From NCBI GenBank assembly GCA_964023275.1, contig OZ029915.1, positions 32,653,989 through 32,717,988 on the forward strand: a DNA stretch of 64,000 nucleotides, read 5' to 3'. The DNA is from Norana najaformis. Taxonomy: Eukaryota > Annelida > Clitellata > Crassiclitellata > Hormogastridae. This document shows positions 11,815 through 24,290 of the stretch, in pieces (within the stretch, counting starts at the first letter, position 1; the number at the start of each line of letters is the position of its first letter). Both the position numbers and the translations under genes were made by a program. A model generated the notes under the pieces. It searched no databases, was not told where the DNA came from, and was given only the letters and a program-made list of their open reading frames with translations.

Positions 11815-11900
11815 CAGTCTTAAGGGAGGCCTGAACTCGTGCTCTCCGCGTTACAAGCCGAGCGCTCTAAACAATCGGCCATCATGCCCCACAAGCGGGG
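11815..11900 (-). repeat. tRNA-like SINE head
   Basis: The minus strand reads GGCCGATTGTTTAGAGCGCT, CGGCTTGTAACGCGGAGAGC, then ACGAGTTCAGGCC. This resembles a tRNA A box, an anticodon-arm-like region and a B box without the conserved GA. It is probably a decayed SINE rather than a working tRNA. Confidence 0.45.
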
Positions 11901-12099
11901 CAGCCGCCACTCCAAGTCTAAAGCAGCACACCGTGCAACAAGCTTTATTATTTCTGCATTTATTGTGCAGCATTCAATCGCCTTCGCTGTGTGCATCTTA
12001 TTGTGTGGTTCGGACTAAATTTATTTTTTCCACGCTACTTAACAGGTATCTAAATGCTCACATGCGAAAGACCGCTTGCCATGACCTCTGACGCATAGG

Positions 12100-12700
12100 G
12101 AGACCTTTAATACTAGCATCGGATTGCTCTAAGGGACCCCCAACTTGGGCTGTTGGCCTAAAGCGACGGCCTGCGTTCCTTTGATCTAGCCGCACCTGAA
12201 GGGCAATTAATTATTGGATAGCGGGGTAAGATGTTGCAAATACAAGGACTTGTTTATAATAAATTGAATTAAAACAATGAATCATTAAAATATAAGAAAC
12301 GAACCAAAGCGAATGGAACAACTTAAATATGGAACTATTACATAATCCAAGCATCATGAAAATAAAATTATTATTATTCATAATCCTATCTACATGCTCG
12401 TCCAACCAGTATCAATCACCTCACTACTCACTGCCCTAGGGCTTTCTATCCCAAACTTACTAACTACTCAGTAGATTTAAATTTACAGTCAATGTCTGTT
12501 TAATTTAATAGTCTGCAACAATGATTGAAGATTTTGACAGGACTAAGGATTCTCCTACAGAAACCAGTAGCCAAATGTGCAGTGCATTTTGAGAGGTCCT
12601 TAAAATGTGTTACAAATGTCTTGATACTTCACACATACTGGTGGGGTTTCTATGTTCTCCAAAAATAAAAGAAAATACACCATAAGCTTATTCTTAATAG
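12100..12700. other. RIC8-RFWD3 spacer, nothing recognised
   Basis: AT-rich, no gene. A weak match to a LINE 3' end lies at 12587-12606. Confidence 0.5.
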
Positions 12701-12707
12701 ATTTAAA

Positions 12708-13425
12708 TTTATTGGTACATTTCCATCATTATCTCCATCCGTAATATCTATCAGTAAGTTATTACATACTGCTGATTCTTCACATGTATCATTACAGCCC
12801 CAGATCTAAAATCACATGGGAGATACAATACATATCATTCTGCATGAAGGCTTGCAAAAGCCATGCAAAAAGCCTAGCCATTTGCTTCGTTGAGCACCAC
12901 ACACTTGCTTCACTCAGCAACAGCTACCGTCTCAACGGCTGATGTCAGTCAGCCACATGGCCATTCATCTCAACCTGTTCAACCCATTCTTCATCATCCT
13001 GCACCTCCTTCAATTCTGACCTTCACCAACTCACTGGAGTCACAAGTCACTACTTCCTGTGACTGTCAGACACTCACTGCAGTCTTCATTTGAATAAGTG
13101 GCCCATTATCACGAGTCTAACTCTCAATTGTAATACCAGACAGTTAAACTGTGATCTAGCAATACAATTAGTACACAGAATTTTTATCAAACTATACAAA
13201 AATGCATTATATTTAAATCTTACACTTTTCAATTTCAACTGACACTGACAGCAACAAACGCTTTTTCTTGACACTTCAGTGTATGACTAAATGGATTACA
13301 CCATTCTGATCTGAAGCTTTAAAAGACCAATCCACTTTTTTAAATGCAGTTATCATAGCTTGTTAACCTCACAAAACTCTAGCCACCTCTTGAGCTTTAA
13401 ACATTTCAGCCCAACTATAGTTCAA
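12708..13425 (-). other. RFWD3 3'UTR (inferred)
   Basis: AT-rich sequence after the stop codon with no coding potential. The first clear AATAAA on the minus strand is at 12713-12708, giving a 3'UTR of about 0.7 kb. Confidence 0.45.
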
Positions 13426-13587
13426 TCAGACAAGAGATGGCTGATGTTTGTAGATGCTGATCTGTTTGTCAGTCAGTGCAATGAGGAAGGCCTGGTCATT
13501 AACAATGACAGGGCAAAGGTCAAGGACAGAGTCAGAGGCTGTGACCTTCTGTTGCAGCTGGCCAGACGTTGCATGCCAGATCTGAAA
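13426..13587 (-). CDS. RFWD3: RFWD3 exon 12, C-terminus (residues 582-634 and stop)
   Basis: Encodes [20 protein letters not shown], then [11 protein letters not shown], and ends with the I-Y-K strand typical of the family (human VHIYKWE) plus five extra residues before TGA. It follows CACAG. Confidence 0.93.
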   Translation of the reverse strand, partial: FQIWHATSGQLQQKVTASDSVLDLCPVIVNDQAFLIALTDKQISIYKHQPSLV

Positions 13588-16500
13588 CTGTGCATAGAAA
13601 AACAAATACAGGCCATTATTGTACTTGCACACTGTTGGACTAGAAACGTTTCCCAGTCACAATCAAAATTCATAGACCTTCTACCAGCCATGACTATCAC
13701 CACAACCACATTTTCATCACTACCACCACAGCCACCAATATAAACTTTTCGTCAGGATTCTTAAAGCCTACTACCATATTCAGTTAACATTATGATAGTC
13801 CTCGTCATCACCACCATCACTGCTGATATCATATCCTAATCATTACATATATAGATGAAGCAAGCAATGTCATCAACATGTCTTATAACTCATGGACATT
13901 CTAAGGAAAATTTCCACAGAAAGCTGCCAGGCTACTCACTGACTGTGAGGCTTCATCACCAGTACATGCCAGGAGGTCATGGTCATTTTCAGGATGCAAC
14001 ATCAGTCTGTTTCGTGTGAGGTATTTTTGTGTTGAGCCACCATGAAACGTATGAATGATGTTACAGTTGCATATCATTGCCTGTGATTCCTCTGGTATGT
14101 TCACTGGTTCAATGACTAACTCACTTATCTACAACACAAAACAAAAATTCAAACTTAGTCAACGCTTCTCGGCTAGCAACTCGTGGCACTCTAAAGTAGT
14201 AACACTAAAGTTTACAAAATGGGTTTAAATGGAAAAATGCAAAAGTTTAAGAACTGTCTTTAAAAATGTGACAATTGCCATTAAAGTTGTCCTCATCATC
14301 ATCAGCAGCAGCAGCAGCATGACTGTTAAACATCCCAACATCATCTTCATCATCAAAAAACAACTTCCTAACATTTTATAGCTTCATACTAGATGAAAGA
14401 TTTTAAACCCAAATTTACCTGTTATCTCTGATACATATATAATGCACCAAACCATAATAAATGGTAACTTCAGAGGCACCAGTGTCTAATACATATGGGC
14501 ATTAACAATAGATAATCAAAACCAGGCCAAAACACAGTTCAATTATCATCAGGTCTATGTGCTCAGTCTATCATCCACAAATGAACAAAGGCCAAATAGC
14601 AGTAATATCAAAAATAATTTCTAGTAGACACCATTTCCTTTCCTTAGAGCTCACGGAGAACCTAATCCTACAGAACTTCAAAGCGAAAACTTGCAGACAC
14701 TGCTGAGCATTAGTATTAAAGACCACATGTGAGCATTACAGTTATTCCTAGACAGTCAGATCAGATGAGTTCTGTTCCCTTGTCCAAGTAAGGAGTAATA
14801 AAACTGCTCACCTGGTGTCGTATATTTGGACATTTTGCTGTTGGGCGGTATGTGGCTAAGAGATGGCCTGTAGTTTCCTCTAAAGAAAGACTCGTAAGGT
14901 TGCCTGAGAAAAGGAAAACAAAACAGTTTTTCACCATGATAGATATCTGGAAAAGAACATTATGTGTTTCAGTTCTTCATCTGACATTCAATTAATTGTA
15001 CATAATGTTAAAGCGAAACTGGCAGTCATTTGAAGTTATGTGGGAAACAATGTCCAGTTGTTGCACTGCTGTTTCTATCAATCATGTTTCAGTAAGCAGA
15101 GGGGAAAAGGAGAAGTTTCCCACTCACTGGTTCAGACCATCTTTACGTTTGGATGCATTTCCTCAATTCCTCATGTTCCTGTCCACACATCTTTCCTTCT
15201 CCGCTTTCAACCACAAATCACACGTTGCCGTTAATTCTCACCTGAACTCAGCAATGGTGCTTTCAAGAACCAGCAAACCAAATCAGGCAACAAGTAATGC
15301 ATTACACTTTGTAAATTTTTGCAGTGGATTCAAACTTTGTTTTGAAAAATTCAAACTTACCTGGATCCATTGGTCAATGAGACATCACTTTTAAAAGCAT
15401 TTGAAATTCAGCACATGTTACCTTCAAGAGTTAGCAGATGCAACTTGTAGTCTCCTTTTGAACACCTTTCATAGAATTCGCTCTGATGTAACTGCCCAAC
15501 AAGAAGACCACCAGGCCTGCAAAACAAATTGACCAATAAACACAGTTTATCTTCCAATGGCATCAAATTAAAAATAAATCTGAATTCATGTGCTAGAAAT
15601 TCTCCTACTACTTCATGCCCTATTTACATTGATATGTCACTATGGGTTTTAATTCAAGGCTATGTTTAAAATAAGTTATAAATTAAATAATTTTAAATAC
15701 CGATAATTGTCAGTGAAAAAATAACTATTGAAGTGCTACTAATTGTACATAACAAATCAAATCAAAGTTAAGAAAGTCTAAACTATCCGTATGCCAAAAT
15801 TCATCAAATAATAAAACAATGAAGAATTCACAACCATGATTTCAACTAGTAAATTATCAGTTCAACTACTAAAATTAAATTCTACAACAAAAAATTATTG
15901 ATTAACATTATCAAGTCACTACCAATTAGATAATTTATACATCACACTAATTCATATACCACATGACATTTTCTATCACAGCCATTAAAAATAACCTTAA
16001 TTTTGTGCCCGTTGTCTGCGGCAGGTACTGAAGTGAATTGACAGGAGAGCATGATCTCTCCACATTCAATTGGGTGACAGGTTGTGACAGGTTTCGGGTA
16101 TCAAAAACGTTCACAACTCCGTTCTGCTGCCCAGCGTAAAAGTAATTCCTATCATCGAGGTTCCAGGCACAAGACCACACAGGTGCTGAACATTCGTAAC
16201 TGGATGCGATTAAAACACAGAAAATACTCAGCTTAACAAAATCATCTGAAATCATAAAAACTCAGTCTTGTCACCTGTATTTACAAATAATATACGACAT
16301 TTTCAAAATAAAACAGGACTTCTTACATGGCAGTAAATTATATTCTGTGTACATGTTAACATGCTTCACAGCTCAAATATTAACTAAATGTAGCAAGCTG
16401 AATCAGTTTCCAAGAATATTTACGCCATTTTGGAACTAGCATCATCAGTCTAAGATGAGACTTGGCAATTTGCTCATTTTCAGATGGCAAAAGAGACTAA

Positions 16501-19500
16501 ATGTTATGTGTTATCTTAAATAACATCATGTTAGATACAGGCTAAACTTAAAAATCCAAAAGAAATAGTGCAGAGAGCGAACTGCAGAGGACCAAAAAGA
16601 AAACTAAGTGACCTGAGGCATAAGGAAATTGGACACAGATGTAACTCCATCAACCTGGACAAAATGAGCAAAAATGTTGAACTATAACTTAAATCTCTCA
16701 CAAACCAAGCCTCAGACCATAAACCAGTCCAGCAGAATGGAATCTCTTCTAAACGACTACACGTTCCAGAAACAAATAAAACAGGGGATCTCAATTAGAT
16801 AGGTCATCCCGAGCAAGAGGAAGTTTTTTCAGAAGTGAATAAAAATTATTCAGCAAGCGTCATTACGTTATGAAATGAAAGCTCTATTTCAATTAAAACA
16901 GCTCATATAAACTAAACTTTATTAATTAAGTGTAATGTTACATATAGTATCTTTTTACATTTAGCATATCTGGCTCCATTGGGTGGGATTAATAAATGCT
17001 ACAATGGTGCTATGCAATTTATGAAAAATGCATTAAGAAGCCAAGTGTTGCACTTCTTTAATTTCATTTCAAAAGTTGCAAGAAATTTTCTTTAAACAGA
17101 ATTTTACCATGTAACAGTGTATCTAAAAATCATGTAAGTGACTTAGCCAAACACAGTTAGTGTTCTGACCCAATGTTGGCACACTGGAAAACAACTTGAA
17201 TACTGATGCGACAAACGAATTGATCTTTAAAAAATCTGCCATTTTTGCAACACTGCATCCTAAATAAAGGTGTGATTTGTAGTCCGGAAAACAAGGAAAG
17301 TGATGTTCGTGGATCATTGGCTGAAGCATAAACTAGAAAATAATAATCCAACAACCAGACAACCTTTCCTTAAGTGTTTAGCGCCGTGAAGATAAATTTT
17401 GTCAGAGTCGTGAATGGCTGACGAAATTCGAATCATCCCAAAGAGAATAATAACCACTGACACAGAAAAATGTCAACATACGAGTGAACAACTTGGTTGC
17501 TGATCAGACTGGTCATTTTGATCGTTTTGTCCATCGAACAGCTAAGAAGGATTGAATCTGGGCTCCGAGTGTTGAAAGACAAGTCCCTTATTGCTTTTGA
17601 ATGGAGTGCGATGTACTGTGAAGACTTGAAGTCCAATGAGTTAAGCTAAAACGTACAGCAAAATGTAAAGCATTAAACAATTCGTATAACGTGTGAGTCT
17701 GGACAGCATTTTACTGGTACTTGCTCTTTAACATGAACCCATCTTGAAGCAGTCTTATGCAAGGCCATAACCCCATGGTCAAGCAATTGTGCATTCACTT
17801 ATCTATCATCTTTAATTGTCAAATGTGTGGTTTCAGGTTATATGATCTATGGTTTGAAGCAAAGGCTCAACATTACCTAGTAGCTATGGGTTACATGGCT
17901 CAAACACAAATTGCTAATTTTACATGATGCATTTGGGTTTACACCTCAACTACTATGGTGATAATCTACACTAATCTACTACATTGGATTCTGGTCATCA
18001 TTGCACGCCTTCAATATGTCACAGGTCCTACTCTAACCCTAAAATAACAAGGGCTAAGTCCACTCGGTTACCTTTTTGACACCAAATCCAGGAAACAGGG
18101 GACTGGATGACGGCTGAGAAACACAAAGTGTTGTCATGGCAGATGAGTAAGCCATCACTCGACAGCCACCTGCCTACAAAGACCAATTCATACACGCATA
18201 ACCTGACCAACAGATATTTGGCAAAAAAATTCATTCAAGTGAAGATTTGATTTTTATTACAATCTTTCTCAATATTTTATAGAAATGTCCACTTCTTTAT
18301 AACTTTTATTCAATCAGTATCTGTTTGTTAAATTTTATTTAAGAATTGTTCATTTACTTGCAAACACACTTGAGCCTCTTTTGTTCCATGCTTCATAGTA
18401 ACACAAATTCTGATGCAATACTGTTGGGTACATGGATCCGAAATTTAGCTCGGCTTTTAAAATGAATCCACTATAACACAAAATCATTATAAGGTGGTCC
18501 TTGATACAGCTCCCAAGGACAGTGTTATATGAAGGTTCCAGTGCTTTTCTTTCTTTCAAGTACTTTTAGTTACATCTGTTGCAAAGCAAGTTGCAAAGCA
18601 TCAGATAAGAAATAAGGGTCAGCTTAATTACCAAATCTTTAATTTGATTTAATTTTGCTTCAATTTGGCTGCAAACCATAAAAAGAAGGACATTAAAACA
18701 ATGCACTGAGTTCCCAAAATTTCAGTTTGTTCAGCTTTATTGTGGCACAGTTGAGACCTCAAGACCTGACTACTTCAACACTTCATGTATATAACTGTCA
18801 ATTAGGCTGGTACAAAGCAATGCAGATGTTAATGCAGCAGTTGAATTGACAGACGTATTAAGATAAGAAGATAAGCAGAAAAGAATTTTGAATATGGTTA
18901 GAATCTGTCACTGTTTATGAAAGCAACATGATGTCAGAAAACATTACCCTAAAGGCTAGCTGGTAACACGTCAGTCCTCTACAACTTAAAGCTTTCTCAA
19001 CAAAAGATTATTTTTGTTCCCAATTGTGAAATGTGATCACTTCAAGTGAACATAACAGCAGGGTTACAAGGTTCAACAACTGTTTGGATAGCTTATTTTT
19101 CGTAAGTAACACGCATACCTCCCAGATTTTCACATGTTTCTCAAAGACATAAGCAGCTTGCAGTGAATTCTGTGAACCAGTTTGATGCTGATAACTACTT
19201 GAGGGTTCATAAAGAGTGTTCACAGATATTTTTCTAGAAAATTCAACAACATTACTAACAATAAGAAATAAAATAACAAATTAATGGTATGCACAAATTG
19301 GTTACAACATGGGTTAAAGTATGTTAAGTAATGCAAAAAAAGCAATAAAGAAGTTAGCAAAGAAACAAGTTTGACCTGGGAGGAAGCCACAGTAGATACA
19401 GTGCTACAACAGAAAGCCATTCATACGGTCATTGCCCGAGGACGATGGCCATAATTCAAAGCGAGACTTCTGAGAATAAAGTTGATGACAATAATCAGAT

Positions 19501-22500
19501 ATAAACTAACTTGGAGCCAATTTAGAAATCTACTGCAAGGGACCAAGAAAACATAAAAGTTCTCATATTCTGAATTTTTGCCAGGATTTCACCCTGGTAC
19601 TTATGCAAATCCAGCATCCAAGTACAAGTATTTCGAATATTCCTGATGGCTAACCTAAACATTTCAAGTTGTTGTTTTTGTTGCTCAAGTGCCTGCTTCA
19701 TCTGATTACATTCAGTCAAAGCCATTTGATAGTTGAGACGTGACCGGGCAGCCTCCATTTCAGCTTTTTTCCTGGCTTCTCTCTCCAGCTCTAACTCCTG
19801 AAGTGCTCTATCACGTTCAGATGTGTCAATCGTCTAGAGAGAAAAATCAATGATCAAAACCAAATGCGTTTTCAAACAATTAAACTACAACCGAAACTAC
19901 TGCAACCCCTGAACTACATGTAACAAACAACAAACTGCCATTCTCCTTCCTTGGGGAATATCCTATGCATTAAGCCTATTCTATGACATAGATATGTCAT
20001 CCCCAGGAGGGGGTTAAATGAGAACGCCCTAATCAAGACTGAATGATGCAACAATTAACTTTCTGTAAATACAATAACTAAAGTTTCCTCAATCAAAACA
20101 AAAGATAGGGATATCAAAAGCAATACCTTGATCGAACGTGCATATAAAACTCGAATATCTCGGCGATGTGCAGTCCTGTTGCACTGTGGACATTTGCCAT
20201 GATGCATCTTTAGCCACTTCAGTATGCAGCTGTAAATACAAGAATACAGAAACATCAATCTTTACTTGTTGTCTAATACACTCCTGTCATTCTAGTCAAG
20301 AAAAGCCAATAAATCATGTCTGTTTTACTCAAATCACACCATATTTATTGACTTGCTACTAGTAATTTTAACTAAATGTAGCCATTCAGCAGGGCAATGT
20401 TAAATTCAAATAATTTTTTTTTATTTTCCTATCAGTTATATCACAGTACAAACAGGCTTCACCAGAACAGTGTTCAACAAAACATAGATTTCAAAAACAT
20501 CCAATTGTGATTTTAATACAGAGGAATGTGATAGGCCTATCCTGATTTGATCAGAGAAAATTTAAACCCACAAAACGATATAGTTTGCATTTTAATCGAT
20601 TCCTCCAGAATGGCATAAATATTGTTTGTCATACACATTTTGAGTCATAAACGTCATTTTAAAAAGTAATTTCATGGCTTTCTAGCAGAGTTTTAAAAAA
20701 TCATTGGCAGCTCAACTAAACTGAATTACTATAGTTTCCTAATGTATCAAAATCATCTGCACTGTTGTTCCTATTTTGACTAACAGTAATTTAAAAATTA
20801 TTCTAGCATAGCCTTATCAGTAGGCTTTGTTCTAAAAATCTTGAAAACAGGATTTTATGAATGCTTTAAATCCATGAGATATGAAGTAAATACCGTAGCA
20901 AGGTGTGACGCAAATATATGGTTGATATTAATAACTTTATTTTAACCTTGTAACAAATGCATGATGTCGCCTTTAATTAGTAAGGTCTGCTGCAACACAA
21001 GAGGTAATTGTTTACAGGTATTTGCTTGACTATATTTTCCAACAACAGACCCGGTGCTGATTTAGATACACCAGAGCATGGCCTGTTCAGTTCGACATGT
21101 GACAGCACATGTATTTCCACCAAATTGTAAATTATTGAAGCTACTAAGGTATAGGAAGAGGAGCTAATGGTTATAGAAGTAAAAGTTGCTATTAAGCATG
21201 CCACTTGTGGGGATCTTATATTCCTAAAGTATTCAGCTAAAAAAGTTATACATGCAGTTAAGCGATATTTTTCGGAGAAACCTGGATATTAGCAGATTGG
21301 CTTAAAACACGGACTAGCATAAATTTCATATAAAATAAATACGTATATTTTTAAACACAAATGCTTTTATAAAATGATTAGCCAGTCATGACTGTAAGTC
21401 ATGATGACTTTCGTCATGGATAAAACTAATTATCAATATTACTATTATTATCATTATTATTATTGCCAAGTGGTATCTTTTTCAAGATAGATATATAAAT
21501 ATTTGTTTGATACTCAAGTGATACTTTATTACATGATACTGTAATCTAAAGCATTTGTTTTATTACTGTTGTTATTATTATCATTTTTTATTATTATTAA
21601 TAGTATTATTTATACAGAGGTCAAACATACACACATCTTAAAAGTGATGGTCACCTGGCAGTGATTTAAAAGTGACCCTCATTTGGCAGTGATTTATAGT
21701 GACCCTTACCCATGATTTTAAAGTGATCTTTCCTACAATACTTTCATGTAAAAACCATGTCTTATAGCCTGGAAAATATGGTCATCTTACCTCTTCCCAT
21801 ACAGATGTCCACACTTAAGACAAGCCAGTCTGTGAGTTCCTGTGTTTGTCCATGGTACAAAGCATATAGGGCAATTCTATGCAGAACAAAGAAAAACAAT
21901 TCAATAGACATAAAAGTAACTGAATTTTGTCTCAACAGTTCCATCAAGTGTTACATTTGTATCCTGATGCAGCTATTTAAACACCAAATTTTCTTCTGGG
22001 TAAATTGTCAGTTTATGCATACTTTAGATTTGCTTAATTCAGCTCACCCAAGCAGAATTCTTGTTCAACACAACGTTGTTAACCAGTATGTCAGTGCTGA
22101 CATCGCCCAGTAGCAAGTTCCTCGTGCCTCGCACATTAAATAGGCATCATCAGGATCCATGCATGTTAAGCGGATTCAAGTGTAAACAGGTCACGCATAA
22201 ATGGGACTGCATTGTAACTGCACAATGAAAAAATAAAATGTACCCTTGCTGTCTGGCCATCCATAGTTAATCAATTTTTCAGTTTTTTCTTTGTTTGCTT
22301 GACCGTGATTTGGCAAAAGTACTTTAAAAAGACAATGAGCATTGAACACCAAAAGATAAACACTCAAGTAGGTCAACTTATGGCAACAAAGTTACAGGAT
22401 ATGAGTGACCTTGATAGCCGACAGTGATAGAAAGCTCCTAAATAGTGCAAAGCTACTCAACAAATATAAGAAACATTGAAAGTAAATTGAAAATTTAATT

Positions 22501-23486
22501 AGGCAGCTAATTTGGTTCAAAGAGCCAAACAGATAACTGCACTAAGGTACAGCACTGGTGTATGATGCAGACCTCATCCAATCTCAGGACTTCTATTAGA
22601 CCACTGTAACAATTCACCAGGCAGCAATCAATCAATGATTGCTGCTACGCAAAAACAATAAGCAAGCTACAATCAGTGCAGTCAAATTTAGCACAGTACT
22701 CAATGAGAAAGGTCAGCAGCCTGCAGGTGAAATGTCATTATGAAAGAAAGGTTTTAGTCATGACCACAAGTATCATTAAAAGACTGTTCATAGTACCAAA
22801 AGAAAACAAAAGCCTTGCACACAAATAACCTGATCTTCTAAATTCTGAATCACAAATGAACTGCTCTAACAAATTACAGTTACAAAACTTCTGCAGTCTA
22901 ATTTCAAATGAAGTCTTGAATAATGCTGATTGTGTATTAATACACTACAGAAATCTTCAAATTAGATTAGATAAGGTGTCTTGGCTTGCCTGTATCTGAG
23001 TAGGTTAGATTTAACTAAATCTGTCAGAAAAAAGCAGTGTAAATCATATGATAAAAAAATTCTGGAACAGACCTCCCCTGATTCTTCATCACTATCTTCA
23101 GATGCACTTGATAATTTTGTTTTCTTTGCTGGCCTGAAGTCTAACATTGAGGAATTAGCTGATGATGATGAAGCTGTTGCCTCTGTTCTCAAACCCTGTA
23201 TCTGATGACCATAACCATCAGAAACTACATCAACAATTGCTGCCACTTCATCAATTATGCCAAAGTCAGGCTGTTCCAAGGTCCTTTCACCTTCTCCTGA
23301 AACAATTTCTTCACGAGCCGATAATGCAATGGGCGAATTAGCAGATTCCTCCATGTATCTTGAAGGTACGCTCTGATCAGATCCTGTTTCACTGTCCGCT
23401 GTTTCATCTTCACTATTTGTAATCACAATAGCAACCTCACCTTCAACATCCATGGATGAATCTTCATCACTTCTGGAGTCACTCAT
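13426..23486 (-). CDS. RFWD3: RFWD3, RING finger and WD-repeat E3 ubiquitin ligase
   Basis: Complete gene of 12 coding exons: 23486-23073, 21876-21791, 20229-20127, 19833-19655, 19233-19119, 18173-18072, 17645-17482, 16199-15996, 15516-15422, 14903-14812, 14128-13940, 13587-13426. They total 1905 nt (634 aa plus stop) and phases agree at all eleven junctions. Domain order: acidic Ser-rich N-terminus (1-138), RING (C140PIC...C160GHLYG...C180PQC183), coiled coil (about 200-260), linker, then a WD40-type C-terminal region (about 285-634). Segments such as [36 protein letters not shown] and [11 protein letters not shown] match human RFWD3. Family knowledge: nuclear ubiquitin ligase acting on RPA, RAD51 and p53-pathway proteins at stalled forks and interstrand crosslinks (Fanconi anaemia group W). 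Human RFWD3 is about 774 aa, so the disordered N-terminus is shorter here. An AATAAA signal lies at 12713-12708. Confidence 0.95.
13940..14128 (-). CDS. RFWD3: RFWD3 exon 11 (residues 519-581)
   Basis: A 63-codon exon containing [20 protein letters not shown] and [12 protein letters not shown]. It aligns with HTFFGGPTCKLLTKN...LVCTGDEAANS. Acceptor TTGTAG, donor GTGAGT, phase 0 on both sides. Confidence 0.95.
14812..14903 (-). CDS. RFWD3: RFWD3 exon 10 (residues 488-518)
   Basis: Encodes (G)[19 protein letters not shown] then [11 protein letters not shown]. The L-A/V-T-Y-R-P motif is conserved. Acceptor TCTCAG, donor GTGAGC. Confidence 0.92.
15422..15516 (-). CDS. RFWD3: RFWD3 exon 9 (residues 456-487)
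   Basis: Encodes [20 protein letters not shown] then [11 protein letters not shown]. It corresponds to the YGGVLAGTLEDASFWE segment. Acceptor TTGCAG, donor GTAACA, phase 1 out. Confidence 0.9.
15996..16199 (-). CDS. RFWD3: RFWD3 exon 8, WD repeat (residues 388-455)
   Basis: Encodes [20 protein letters not shown], then [16 protein letters not shown], and ends PQTTGTKL. The VWSC-W-LD-NY-YAG motif is specific to the RFWD3 family. Donor GTTATT, phase 2. Confidence 0.95.
17482..17645 (-). CDS. RFWD3: RFWD3 exon 7, WD repeat (residues 334-387)
   Basis: Encodes [20 protein letters not shown], then a stretch including [17 protein letters not shown] and ending VVHS. Donor GTATGT in phase 2, chosen because it completes a Ser codon with the next exon. 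Confidence 0.95.
18072..18173 (-). CDS. RFWD3: RFWD3 exon 6 (residues 300-333)
   Basis: A 102-nt exon encoding [20 protein letters not shown] then a Ser/Pro-rich stretch and [10 protein letters not shown]. It aligns with the AGNCRIMAY...PGFGVKM stretch of human RFWD3. A longer open frame on the same strand here is out of register and is a shadow. Confidence 0.92.
19119..19233 (-). CDS. RFWD3: RFWD3 exon 5, linker (residues 261-299)
   Basis: Encodes [20 protein letters not shown] then a stretch ending [13 protein letters not shown]. The last part corresponds to the KYHFQKTFTVSQ strand that leads into the WD region. Acceptor TTCTAG, donor GTATGC, phase 0 out. Confidence 0.85.
19655..19833 (-). 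CDS. RFWD3: RFWD3 exon 4, coiled coil (residues 202-260)
   Basis: Starts [19 protein letters not shown] and continues as a heptad-rich helix through [12 protein letters not shown]. It matches the post-RING coiled coil (human LDTSEQERM...). It ends in phase 2 at AG|GTTAGC. Confidence 0.92.
20127..20229 (-). CDS. RFWD3: RFWD3 exon 3, second half of RING (residues 167-201)
   Basis: Encodes [20 protein letters not shown] then [14 protein letters not shown]. It supplies the CPQC zinc pair and the conserved D-I-x-V-L-Y-A-R tail. Acceptor TTACAG, donor GTATTG. Confidence 0.95.
21791..21876 (-). CDS. RFWD3: RFWD3 exon 2, first half of RING (residues 139-166)
   Basis: Encodes [20 protein letters not shown] then KCGHLYGK, supplying the CxxC pair and CGH of the RING. 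The family signature W-T-N-x-G-x-H-R-L is intact. Donor GTAAGA, phase 2. Confidence 0.95.
23073..23486 (-). CDS. RFWD3: RFWD3 coding exon 1 (residues 1-138), acidic N-terminus
   Basis: Starts [17 protein letters not shown] and ends [15 protein letters not shown], phase 0. It is rich in Ser, Asp and Glu, with a Lys-rich patch (PAKKTKL) near residue 123 that could be a nuclear localisation signal. The ATG sits two bases after a pyrimidine-rich stretch ending TTTCAAG, so this exon probably has its own acceptor and the 5'UTR begins in an upstream exon. Confidence 0.88.
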
Positions 23487-23759
23487 GGCTTGAAATTAGA
23501 AAAAGATAAAAATCAGGTAATAATCTCAACTCAATCTGCTCATCTTTTAAAAGTTGATAGAAACTGCCAAGCAAGCAGTTCTAATTTTGCACTTTTTGTT
23601 TCAAGGTGACTTAATGCAAAATTAATAGAAAATTCCCTGGTCAGTCCCATAGATGGAAATAGGCATGCTGGGCTATTAGTGTTCTGAGCTATAATCACAC
23701 AACCTTTGATCAGAACTGGCATGTCACAAAATCTACACTATATCCTATTGCACATAGAT

Positions 23760-24290
23760 TTGAATTTGATTGTAATTGTAATTTGACATTTATAAAGCGT
23801 CACTTCCAGAACAGATTCATCAGAGGCGCTTCCGACCCGAACCAGTGAGACCACTGTCAAATAATAGAGACTTCAGGTGCTTGCGAAACTGCAGAAGGGA
23901 CAAACTAAAGAATGCAAGCCGAAGCCCTCGGGAAAGGCGATTCCAGCTGTTAGGTCCAACATAGGCAAAGCTTCTAGACTGCGCTGTAGCAGTGCGCATA
24001 CGAGGGACAGTCAGGAGTCCAAGGGAGGCCGACCGGAGAGTGCTACGGCCTGGAACCAAGAAGATCTGAATGCAGAAGTCCCTAAGATATGATGGAGCAG
24101 ACCCAACGAGACAATTACGCATAAGTGTTAGGATCTTGAACTGGATAGGCTGCTGAATGGGAAGCCAGTGCAGAGTGTCCCGCATAAAGGAAGTTATATG
24201 CCCATACCTGGGGACGCCTCCAATAAGATGGGCAGCAGCATTGAGAACAGACTGAAGCTTGGAAATATTGCCAAGTGAGAGTGATATGAT
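23760..24290 (-). mobile_element. LINE 3' end upstream of RFWD3
   Basis: The minus-strand frame encodes MRDTLHWLPIQQPIQFKILT, then an RT C-terminal end with AQSRSFAYVGPNSWNRLSRG and LQFRKHLKSLLFD and a stop. The 3' end is GACGCTTTATAAATGTCAAA plus TTACAATTACAATC. It lies in the presumed 5'UTR intron of RFWD3, sense to the gene. A diverged upstream part runs to about 24380. Confidence 0.75.

Noticed and set aside
18028..18234. Minus-strand frame with [15 protein letters not shown]
   Set aside because: Out of register; the correct RFWD3 exon 6 frame is [10 protein letters not shown].
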